63,388 nucleotides of DNA from Olavius algarvensis Gamma 3 endosymbiont (GTDB lineage: Bacteria; Pseudomonadota; Gammaproteobacteria; GCA-001735895), in contig DS021200.1 of the NCBI GenBank assembly GCA_001735895.1, positions 404,719 through 468,106 on the forward strand. The letters are read 5' to 3'. Within the stretch, counting starts at the first letter, position 1, and the number at the start of each line of letters is the position of its first letter. The notes beneath the pieces were generated by a model. The model was not told where the DNA came from and made no database searches. It saw only the letters and a list, made by a program, of their open reading frames with translations. A program made the translations under genes and the position numbers. This document shows, piece after piece, positions 49,631 to 57,253 of this stretch.

Positions 49631-49727
49631 GCCATCGCGTGTCTGTTCACAGCAAGGCATCAGAACTTGCTGCAGTTATTCTGCAGCAAGTTCTGATAAC
49701 GCCGTCTGTGGGCAGACACGCGATGGC
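49631..49727. repeat. Left hairpin unit of the MITE
   Basis: Outer stem GCCATCGCGTGTCTG (49631-49645) pairs perfectly with 49713-49727. Inner stem CAGAACTTGCTGCAG (49661-49675) pairs perfectly with 49681-49695 around the loop TTATT. Between them CACAG/CTGTG and GGC/GCC also pair, giving one long, nearly continuous hairpin. Confidence 0.9.
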
Positions 49728-49754
49728 CTCTCTTGTTTAATATCAATTTGTTAG

Positions 49755-49850
49755 GGGGCCCAAGAAAGCGCCAGCTCCGCGTTGCAACTCTTGCCAATGG
49801 AATGGCCATTGGCGGCGAGTCGCGCCTTGATCTGACGCTTTCTTGGCCCC
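49755..49850. repeat. Right hairpin unit of the MITE
   Basis: CCAAGAAAGCG (49760-49770) pairs perfectly with 49836-49846 and the stem continues outward past a one-base bulge. The core has GCCAATGG (49793-49800) opposite CCATTGGC (49806-49813) with a 5-base loop. The stretch between the two stems pairs only partly. Confidence 0.85.
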
Positions 49851-50240
49851 TGAATACGACATATATTGTCGCCGGGTTAATGGTATTGTCCGGCCTCGCA
49901 TACATAAATGTGTCCAATTGTTTTCAACGCCGCGCTATCGTCCAGTGATCCCGCAGCTACCGCTATCCGGTCACGCCCATCGCGCGCATCCCAGAACAGG
50001 CTTGCGCCGCAGCGATTGCAGAATCCGCGGTAGGTATTCGGCGACCGATCGTGATACCACTGCAGGGTCTGCTGTCCGGTTAAGCGCAAATCGGACCGAT
50101 GCAGCGAAGTATAGGCGGCATAATTACCGTGGGTGCGGCGGCAATTTTCGCAATGGCAATTGACGACATTCCTCTGGGGTCCGGTTATTTCATAACGCAG
50201 ACCGCCGCAAAGGCAACCGCCGCTCAGCTTGTTCGAATTA

Positions 50241-50915
50241 TCAGCGCTCACTCGAAACCTCCAATATCGGCATTATTTCGTCAAAGGAATGGATCGCATT
50301 GAAATGTTCGATCTCGCGCCGCGGCGCCTGTGAATCGGGCTGATAAATGGCAAGCAGGGTGGCAATACCGTATTCCTGCGCCGACTGCAGGGCGTGCAAG
50401 TTGTCATCGATCAACAGCGTTTTATCCGCCGTGAAGGGATGCCGCTTGTGAACTTCGTGCCAGCACTGCGGATCTTCCTTGGGCAATGAGAATTCGTGCA
50501 CCGTAATCAGCCGGTCGAACTTGTGCGCGATTCGAGTCTTATCCATTTTTAAGGAAAGACTATCGTGATGCGCGTTGGTTACCATAACCACATCCTTGCG
50601 CGCGGCGCGCAAGGCATCCAGAAAATCGATACAATAGGGCCGGATTGCAACCTTGTGGCTGACTTCGTGCTTGAGTTCGACAACATCGACTTCGAGCATT
50701 TCACTCCAGTAATCGGTCGAATACCAGTTGAGACTGCCCTCGATTTTCCTGGTTTGGGTAACGATGTGCTGTTTCGCGGTTTGTGGGTCCATGCCTTTGA
50801 TTTCGGCATATCGCAACGGTAAATACTCCTGCCAGAAATAATTGTCGAAGTGCAGGTCGAGTAGCGTACCGTCCATATCGAGCAGCACCGTTTCGATGCC
50901 TTGCCAGTCGATCAC
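50241..50915 (-). CDS. yrfG: GMP/IMP nucleotidase YrfG-like HAD hydrolase
   Basis: 224 residues. HAD motifs: VLLDMDGTLLDLHFDNYFW (motif I), VMVTNAHHDSL (motif II), the Lys in HEFSLPKEDPQCW, and LLIDDNLHALQSA (motif IV). The FDNYFWQEYLPLRYA segment is typical of YrfG, which dephosphorylates purine monophosphates. The downstream GFA gene begins inside its last codons. Confidence 0.88.
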   Translation of the reverse strand: MIDWQGIETVLLDMDGTLLDLHFDNYFWQEYLPLRYAEIKGMDPQTAKQHIVTQTRKIEGSLNWYSTDYWSEMLEVDVVELKHEVSHKVAIRPYCIDFLDALRAARKDVVMVTNAHHDSLSLKMDKTRIAHKFDRLITVHEFSLPKEDPQCWHEVHKRHPFTADKTLLIDDNLHALQSAQEYGIATLLAIYQPDSQAPRREIEHFNAIHSFDEIMPILEVSSER

Positions 50916-50958
50916 TTGTCAGGCCCTCGTCAGAAAGTCCCCGAAATTCGCCCGCAAT

Positions 50959-52812
50959 CTAAAGATCGCGAGCAACCCGGATACCGACATTATACTGGCC
51001 CTTGCCGCTCTTGAATTTTTCCCGGTTTTCGACCCGCATCGAATTGGCGGGGCTGCGGTAGGCGCCGCCACGCACTACCCGGACATCGCAGTCGCCGCCT
51101 TCCCAGACAGAGCCGTCGTCGGGGGCATCCTTGTAGTTTCGATGGTAGCAGTCATGCACCCACTCGAAGACATTGCCCGCGGTGTCGTATATCCCAAACT
51201 GATTCGGCTTGTAAGTGCCTATCTTGGCCGGCTTGCTGGTGCTGTAATCGCTCTTGCAATCGAAACAGTGCGCATTGCCGACGCCGGGCTTGATGCCCCA
51301 CCAGTAAGACGTCGTCGTGCCGGCACGGGCGGCGTACTCCCATTCCGACTCGGAAAGCAAGCGATAACGCTTTCCGGTTTGCTTGCTCAGCCAACGGGTA
51401 TAAGCCAGCGCATCATCCCAAGACACATCGACTACGGGATGCGTCTTGACGTCCCAGCCGTTATTTTTCGGTCGCTTGCGGCCGGTAGCCTTGGCAAATT
51501 GGTAGTACTCGGCAAAAGTCACCTCGTAGACGGAAACCATGAAGGCGCGCACATTAACCTGGTGTCGCGGCACTTCGTCTGGCGCGACGATCGAGGATGC
51601 GCCACCCATGCGATAGTTTCCGCCTGGCAGCTTGATCATCGTAGGGCCATGGCCCCCCGACTTGAGGCGGTCTCTGAAAGCGTCAGCCCGATCGACGAAG
51701 GCAGGCTCGGGTTCCGGTTCAGGTTCCGGCTCGGGCTCGGGTTGCGGTTCGGGTTTGACCTCGACCGCCGGTTCGGGTTCGGGTTGCGGCTCGGCTTCCA
51801 GTTCGGCCTCTATCGACTGGGTTGTGGATTCAACCAGTTCGCCGCCTTTTTGCACGGCATTGTCGATAAACCCTTTTTTCCAGGCGAAAAATCCACCGCC
51901 GCCCAGTACCCCGAGCACAATAAGCCAGATCAGCCATTTAAAGGAGCGCGGTTCCGACGGTTCTTCGGGAATTTGCACATCGTCGACACGCGCGGCCGGT
52001 TCCGCGGCGGCCGCAGCAACTTCCGGGGCTTCGGGTTCGTATCTGGCCTCACGCTCCTTGATATCGACCACAATCAGCGTGGTGTTATCCTGATTGATCT
52101 TATTCGCATCCTCGACCGCTTTCAGCAGAGAGTAAACGCATTCCTTCGCGGTTGCCGACCACGACGAATACTGGATGATCGCGCCGGCGCCCAGTGTATC
52201 GAGGCCGTCGCTGGCGACGATAACGCGATCGCCGGGACGCAGCTTGACCGGGTTTTCCGAGACATCGATACTGCTTATCTCTTCGCCGGTCATTGCGCTC
52301 ATCAACATGTTGCGCGACATGCCGGCCTGTTCGTCGATCTCCATGCCTTGCTCTTTCATCATATCGAGATAGGCGCCATAACTGTGATCGGCGTTTTGCT
52401 TGATCAATTCCCGATCGCGGATCAGGTAAAGGTGACTATCGCCGACGCTGACCCAGTAGAGATTGTCATCCTGGAGGTAGGCGGAAACCATGGTGCAACC
52501 CATGCCGCGCAGCGCCGGGGTTTCCTTGACCGAGGCTCTGATCTGATCGTTGGAGCGATTCAACGCATCGGTTAATACTTCCGCGACCTCGGGGGTCGGG
52601 AATTTGGCCTGAAAGGTTTTGTTGAAGGTTGCAACCACCATGTTGCTGGCGACATTGCCCGCGGCATGCCCACCCATGCCGTCGGCCATGATTATCAGCG
52701 AGCAGATGTCACCGTTTTCGGCTTCGCCCAGCTGATTGACCATGTAGGCGTCTTCCTGATAGTCGCGTGCACCATCTATCTGATCGCTGGCAATATCAAA
52801 TTCTATTTTCAT
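50959..52812 (-). CDS. PP2C phosphatase - membrane - FGE-sulfatase domain fusion
   Basis: 617 residues from ATG 52812. Residues 1-240: PP2C/Stp-type Ser/Thr phosphatase with DYQEDAYM, MADGMGGHAAGNVASN, VSVGDSHLYLIR, VIVASDGLDTLG and NQDNTTLIVVD, all metal ligands present. Residues about 290-312 form one membrane span. Residues about 335-370 are a Glu-Pro repeat. Residues 385-617 are a formylglycine-generating-enzyme-like domain (YRMGGASSI, SWDDALAYTRWLSKQTG, RLLSESEWEYAARAGT, FEWVHDCYHRNY, RVVRGGAYRS). This places phosphatase in the cytoplasm and the FGE-like domain outside. A likely counterpart kinase is at 25.3 kb (inference). Confidence 0.9.
   Translation of the reverse strand: MKIEFDIASDQIDGARDYQEDAYMVNQLGEAENGDICSLIIMADGMGGHAAGNVASNMVVATFNKTFQAKFPTPEVAEVLTDALNRSNDQIRASVKETPALRGMGCTMVSAYLQDDNLYWVSVGDSHLYLIRDRELIKQNADHSYGAYLDMMKEQGMEIDEQAGMSRNMLMSAMTGEEISSIDVSENPVKLRPGDRVIVASDGLDTLGAGAIIQYSSWSATAKECVYSLLKAVEDANKINQDNTTLIVVDIKEREARYEPEAPEVAAAAAEPAARVDDVQIPEEPSEPRSFKWLIWLIVLGVLGGGGFFAWKKGFIDNAVQKGGELVESTTQSIEAELEAEPQPEPEPAVEVKPEPQPEPEPEPEPEPEPAFVDRADAFRDRLKSGGHGPTMIKLPGGNYRMGGASSIVAPDEVPRHQVNVRAFMVSVYEVTFAEYYQFAKATGRKRPKNNGWDVKTHPVVDVSWDDALAYTRWLSKQTGKRYRLLSESEWEYAARAGTTTSYWWGIKPGVGNAHCFDCKSDYSTSKPAKIGTYKPNQFGIYDTAGNVFEWVHDCYHRNYKDAPDDGSVWEGGDCDVRVVRGGAYRSPANSMRVENREKFKSGKGQYNVGIRVARDL
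51711..51800 (-). repeat. Low-complexity Glu-Pro coding repeat
   Basis: About 30 codons read PEPQPEPEPEPEPEPEPE and similar on the minus strand, built from GAACCCGAG-like units. It forms a stiff extracytoplasmic spacer between membrane span and FGE-like domain; length is likely to vary between strains. Confidence 0.85.
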
Positions 52813-52918
52813 TCTAAATTGTATTTTTATTCGCGGATCGCGCCCAATCAACTATAGCAGTATCGATAAATTTAATTCTAGTTTATCGACGATAAGCCTT
52901 TATCAAAACTATAAAAAT

Positions 52919-53365
52919 CTAAATTGAGACATAGGTCCGGCGCCTGTCCTCTAAAAACGGTTGATAATCGGTGCTTTTAAACTGTCGCAACGGCAAATAG
53001 AGGCCCTTATTTACGCGCGACCAGTCCTTCCACTCCCAGGCGATACATTTGTCGCATTCGTTGTTTTCGAATGACTCCGGGTTAGCGCATTCTGCCTCAA
53101 AATAGATCGATATCGAATGCTCATGATTGGAAAACACGTTGCTGCTGATGCCGACAAAACGGGGCTCGTGCAGGCGTAAACCGGTTTCTTCGAACACTTC
53201 GCGCCGCGCCGCCTGTTGCGGCGACTCCCCGATTTCGATCCAGCCCCCCGGTAATTGCCATTCGAACCCGCTTGATCCGGTGGTGCGTTTGCCAAACAAT
53301 ACCCGTTGTTGACTGGTTACGACTACCGCTACCGCACAGGCGACCGTATTGCTGCTGGTGTTAAT
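52919..53365 (-). CDS. Nudix hydrolase with probable ATT start
   Basis: The Nudix box GGWIEIGESPQQAARREVFE followed by ETGL is complete. The coding frame clearly extends upstream of the first conventional start (TTG at 53299): the added residues TVACAVAVVVTSQQRVLFGK are the first beta strand of the fold. No ATG, GTG or usable TTG lies there, but ATT at 53365-53363 is preceded by GGAGG with 5-base spacing, giving a 148-residue protein of normal size. Substrate unknown; ACxxCxxS-like Cys pair ECANPESFENNECDKC is visible. Confidence 0.75.
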   Translation of the reverse strand: MNTSSNTVACAVAVVVTSQQRVLFGKRTTGSSGFEWQLPGGWIEIGESPQQAARREVFEETGLRLHEPRFVGISSNVFSNHEHSISIYFEAECANPESFENNECDKCIAWEWKDWSRVNKGLYLPLRQFKSTDYQPFLEDRRRTYVSI

Positions 53366-54094
53366 AAAAGCCTCCGCGGCGCATCGTCTGGAAATTGAAC
53401 TCTATGTTATATTGCGAGTCTATCGTGGATCAATCAATAAGCTTAAAACTATGCGTGACACCTGGCCCCTGTTAAAGACCACCGACTTCCCCAATGTCTC
53501 CCGAGCCTCCCTGGAAGTACTGCAGGTCAACCTCGGCTATTTATGCAACCAGTCATGCCTGCATTGTCATGTGGCCGCAGGACCCACACGCAAGGAATTA
53601 ATGCAGCAGGAAAACATCAAACATATCATCGAAGTCCTGCGCAAGCCGACCGTGCATACTCTCGATCTAACCGGTGGCGCGCCCGAGATGAATCCAATGT
53701 TCCGCGACCTGGTAAGCGCCGCTCGTCAACTCGATACCACCGTAATCGATCGCTGTAATCTGACCATCCTGACTGAGCCCGGCTTTGAAGACACTGCGGA
53801 ATTCCTGGCCGCCAACAAAGTCCAGATCGTCGCATCGCTGCCCTGTTATATCGAGGACAATGTCGACGGTCAACGCGGCAAGGGGGTTTATCAAAAAAGC
53901 ATGCAGGCATTGAAACAACTGAATCAGCTTGGTTATGGTAAAGCTGGGAGCGAACTCACCCTGACCCTGGTATACAATCCTACCGGCCCCTATCTGCCTC
54001 CGCCACAGGACAAGCTGGAACAGGATTACAAACAGTTTCTGGCGCAAAAATATGACATCGAATTCAATCAGTTATTCACCATCACCAATATGCC

Positions 54095-55638
54095 GATTCT
54101 GTTGAAAAACTCGGTTATTAAATGGCCGATTTCCGCGCACCAAATCACGGCGATGATTGGATCACTTCGGTAATCCACATTTTTCGTGGATTTTGTTCTG
54201 GTTTAGTTGCTTTTGATCGGATTTAGCATAAAGCAGGCGCACCTATCCTGTAATCAGGCGGTTTAAATCGTTGTTGCGCCAACTTCTTCAGGTTTTGCGC
54301 TGTGGCTGCCAGTAAAAATTCGTCATGTGCGCCAGTGATACCGCGCAATCGTAAACGGTCAAAGTTCATTACTCGCTTAAGATGGGCGAACAGCACTTCA
54401 ACCTTTTTTCTGTCTTTCCTGGATTGTAAATATTCCGTGGTCTCGCAAATATCCCTGGCAACGTCACGAGATGATTCATAGATACTACGGGCGATCTTTC
54501 TGTGGCTAGTATTCGGACAGCACCGGGATTTAAGTTCGCAGGTTTTACAGTCATGCTGACTTGAGCGATAGATAATCGTGTTGGCTTTGGTAACGGGTGA
54601 ACGCGGTTTTTTGAATGGGCGATTTCTGCATCTCAGTAGCTTGTTCGCCGGGCAATAATAACAATCGGCTTCGTTATCCCAGGTGAATGCAGCCCGACCA
54701 ACTCTATCTGTTTTTGCTCCACCACCCAATCCAGCATCTCCGCAGAGCCATAAGAGGTATCGGCTATGAGTCGTTCAGGTTTGATTGCCAGTTTCTCTTC
54801 GACCCGGTCAATCATGGTTCGAGTGCTACTGACCTCAGCGATTCGATAAGCCGGTGTAGGCTCGACATCCATGATGACATTGTGTTCAATATCGATCAGG
54901 TAATTGGTGCTGTAATAAAACTGGCCTGGTCCTTTGTCGCCCGCCCACTGTGCCATCGGATCGGTGGTAGACACTTTCTTCTGTGTTCTTGTTGCTGAAG
55001 GATCGTTGTCTAGCGCATCCAGATATTCTCTTACCGCCCGTGACTGTGTGGGTGATGGTTGCCAGTCAACCGGACCATCGGCCATACGCTGCCGGGAAGC
55101 ATCGGCTTTGATATAGCTGGCATCGGTGGCGAAGCCTTCGCCTTTGATGAGCCCTTCATCGTTACAGCGCTGCACCACCGTATCAAAGACCAGTCTCAGC
55201 AGGTCAGCATCCCGGAAGCGGCCATGCCGGCTCTTGGAAAATGTTGAATGATCCGGTACTTTATCTTCCAAACCCAAACGACAGAACCAACGGTAGGCCA
55301 GGTTGTATCGGATCTCGTCACATAACCGTCGCTCTGACCGGATGCCGTAACAATAGCCGACCAATAACATCCGAATCATGAGCTCAGGATCAATCGACGG
55401 CCTGCCGGTATGGCTATAAAAGGGGTCAAGGTGGACACGGGTTTGATCAAAGTCGAGAAACTGATCTATCTGGCGGAGAAGATGCTCGTCTGGAATGTGC
55501 TTTTCCAGGCAAAACTCGTAAAACAATGCGTTCTGCTGCGCCGGTAGTTGTCCCATCATGGGAGACTTCCTAATGAAGTGGATACCGAACTCGATTATCT
55601 CATGGCCGAGTCATAATCGAGAGTTTTTCAACAGAATC
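54095..55638. mobile_element. IS1182-type insertion sequence in arsS
   Basis: Perfect 18-bp terminal inverted repeats GATTCTGTTGAAAAACTC (54095-54112) and its complement at 55621-55638. Flanked by a 4-bp duplication TGCC (54091-54094 and 55639-55642). Length 1544 bp. Its transposase lies on the minus strand and is broken. Confidence 0.93.
54223..55559 (-). pseudogene. IS1182-family transposase, frameshifted
   Basis: N-terminal part (55559 to about 54700): DUF772-like YSHTGRPSIDPELMIRMLLV, and DDE segments TDASYIKAD and LIADTSYGSAEMLDW. C-terminal part in another frame (to 54223): FTWDNEADCYYCPANKLL, Cys-rich DCKTCELKSRCCP, and EVLFAHLKRVMNFDRLRLRG with the last Glu. The frames switch near 54690-54730, where a stretch of about 8-15 residues (the usual IEPHIP region) also seems missing. 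So a small deletion rather than programmed frameshifting is likely, and the copy is probably inactive. Confidence 0.85.
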
Positions 55639-55944
55639 TGCCGATTGCACGCTTTGGCAGCACCCTGCTATCCAAAGGCGAATTTGAAAACTATATGAAT
55701 CTGCTCAAGGATTCGTTCAGTGCCGCCAACATGCAGGGGCTGATGTGCCTCAACCAGCTCAGTATCGATTGGGAAGGTTATGTCTACGATTGCGATTTCA
55801 ATCAAATGCTGAATATGAATATCCGCCATCCGGTCAAGCGGCACAAGCTGCATATCAGCGAAGTCTTGAAAACCTGCCTGGAAAACATCCCGGTCAGTAT
55901 CGCCGATCACTGTTACGGTTGCACCGCCGGCCAGGGCAGTAGTT

Positions 55945-56646
55945 GTGGCGGAGCCATTGCCTGATCAACTCCGGGCCAGCATTATCATTCCGGTTCTGAA
56001 CGAAGCGGGCTGTCTCGACCAAACTCTGGAAAATCTGTTGCAACGGCGTTGGGTTAAGGCCTATTGCGAAATTATCGTCAGCGACGGGGGCAGCACCGAC
56101 GGCAGTCTCGAGATCGCCCGGCGCCACCGTTGCAAGCTGGTCTACAGCGAAGCGGGTCGAGCCCGACAAATGAATATTGCGAGTCGCGGCGCGCTGGGCG
56201 CGGTTCTGATTTTCCTGCATGCCGACAGTATGCTGCCCGACGACTTCGGCGAGTTGATCGAAAGCGGGCATGAATGGGGCTTTTTCAGTATACGACTAAA
56301 TTCGGACAGCCGTGTCTACCGGGTAATAGAAACCGCTATCAACCTCCGCACCCGCCTCAGTAAAGTGGCCGGTGGCGATCAGTGTCTGTTTTTCAAGCGC
56401 GAATTCTTTGCGGCCCTGGGGGGTTTCCCCGGAATTCCGCTAATGGAAGACATTGCCATTTGTAAAAAAGCGAAAAGAATGGCGCCGCCGCTTATTGTCG
56501 CCTCCCCGATTGTCAGTTCGAGCCGGCGCTGGCAGGAGCAGGGTGTTATTAAAACCGTGCTGCTGATGTGGTCGCTACGGCTCGCCTTCTGGCTGGGCGT
56601 AAATCCGGCACGTCTGCAGCGGATTTATTACCCGCAACGCGGCTAG
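55945..56646 (+). CDS. Glycosyltransferase family 2, radical SAM/selenodomain-associated transferase 2 type
   Basis: 233 residues. ASIIIPVLNEAGCLDQTLEN starts the GT-A fold, VSDGGSTDGS binds nucleotide and LHADS is the DxD-like motif; GGDQCLFFKREFFAALGGF and MEDI follow. This is the TIGR04283 subtype that travels with ArsS and the DUF2064 gene. GTG start, overlapping the arsS stop by 20 bases, so it was coupled to arsS; the IS may reduce its expression. Confidence 0.88.
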   Translation: MAEPLPDQLRASIIIPVLNEAGCLDQTLENLLQRRWVKAYCEIIVSDGGSTDGSLEIARRHRCKLVYSEAGRARQMNIASRGALGAVLIFLHADSMLPDDFGELIESGHEWGFFSIRLNSDSRVYRVIETAINLRTRLSKVAGGDQCLFFKREFFAALGGFPGIPLMEDIAICKKAKRMAPPLIVASPIVSSSRRWQEQGVIKTVLLMWSLRLAFWLGVNPARLQRIYYPQRG

Positions 56647-56653
56647 CTTTGCG

Positions 56654-57253
56654 ATGATTTCACTAGCGCTCTTTGCCAAGCCGCCGCTGCCGGGCCTGGT
56701 CAAAACCCGGCTGATACCGGAAATCGGCGCCGGCAAAGCGGCCCGAGTTTACCTTTTCTGCCTCGAGCATGCACTGCTGCTTACACAGCACTGCGGTCTC
56801 GATTACCAGATTTACCTAAGCCAGGACAGCGACGACGAACTGTTCCAGTATGAACAGTACAACCTACAGAAGGGCGCGGATCTGGGCGCACGCATGCTGC
56901 ATGCTTTCGCCGAACTCATCAACGCCAAGAGCGAGGGCGCGATAATAATAGGGTCCGACTGTCTTGATTTGACCGTCGGGCATATACAGGCGGCGGCACA
57001 GGCGCTAACCGATCATGAGTTGGTGCTGCTACCCGCCTTCGACGGCGGCTATGCTCTGATCGGTTGCAGCCATGCCAATCCGGAGTTGCTCAGAGATGTG
57101 GCCTGGAGCACGGACCAGGTACTTGCGCAAACCCTGGCGAACGCGAGCAGATTGAACTATCGGGTCTGTTTGCTTGAAACTGTGCGAGATATTGATACGC
57201 TGCAAGACTTAGAACAATACCCTGAACTACTCGCGCTGATCACTTCAAGTTAA
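56654..57253 (+). CDS. DUF2064 (TIGR04282) transferase, radical SAM/selenodomain-associated transferase 1
   Basis: 199 residues, nucleotidyltransferase-like fold. LALFAKPPLPGLVKTRLIPE, GADLGARMLHAF and IIIGSDCLDLT match the family; LLPAFDGGYALIGC is highly typical. It lies 7 bases after the GT2 gene and overlaps pyrD by one base. Together with arsS and GT2 it forms the probable arsenosugar cluster; an arsM methyltransferase is not in the window. Confidence 0.88.
   Translation: MISLALFAKPPLPGLVKTRLIPEIGAGKAARVYLFCLEHALLLTQHCGLDYQIYLSQDSDDELFQYEQYNLQKGADLGARMLHAFAELINAKSEGAIIIGSDCLDLTVGHIQAAAQALTDHELVLLPAFDGGYALIGCSHANPELLRDVAWSTDQVLAQTLANASRLNYRVCLLETVRDIDTLQDLEQYPELLALITSS

Larger units (their letters stand above)
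49601..49880. mobile_element. MITE-like 280-bp element with nested hairpins
   Basis: The ends TTAACCCGGCGACAATATAT (49601-49620) and its exact reverse complement (49861-49880) are perfect 20-bp terminal inverted repeats, extending to 31 bases with two mismatches. Inside are two large hairpin units (49631-49727 and 49755-49850), each with further internal hairpins. No transposase gene is present. It splits a GFA-family gene. A similar end is found at 47582-47610. Confidence 0.85.
49526..50251 (-). pseudogene. GFA-family (glutathione-dependent formaldehyde-activating-like) gene interrupted by a MITE
   Basis: The N-terminal 123 residues (50251-49881) are a GFA/CENP-V fold zinc protein: GGCLCGGLRYEI, CHCENCRR and CNRCGASLFW provide the zinc Cys. 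The frame now ends GHIYVCEAGQYH with a TAA contributed by the inserted element. Beyond the element (49600-49526, minus strand) the frame AINDGLPQFESGSNG continues to a TGA at 49528-49526, which matches the usual YEIxDGLPQF ending of the family. So the last 22 or so residues are cut off. The shortened protein may still fold. It overlaps yrfG by 11 bases at its start. Confidence 0.8.
53451..55964 (+). pseudogene. arsS: ArsS-type arsenosugar radical SAM protein, split by an IS
   Basis: The first part (53451-54094) has the radical SAM motif CNQSCLHCH and LDLTGGAPEMNP. The second (55643-55964) has the Cys-rich end CLNQLSIDWEGYVYDCDFN and CYGCTAGQGSSCGG. These are the two halves of the radical SAM/Cys-rich family named ArsS, thought to convert an arsenical to an arsenosugar precursor. 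Removing the IS and one TGCC copy joins TNMP and IARFG in frame and gives exactly 322 codons including the stop. The start is ATG 53451; the open frame goes back to 53349. The present gene is broken. Confidence 0.9.

Noticed and set aside
51711-51800. Repetitive DNA resembling a tandem array or CRISPR
   Set aside because: It is an in-frame Glu-Pro codon repeat inside the PP2C-FGE gene without spacers.
50842-52575. 577-residue open frame antisense to the PP2C-FGE gene
   Set aside because: Its composition is an image of the opposite strand's codon bias; the minus strand shows complete PP2C and FGE motifs.
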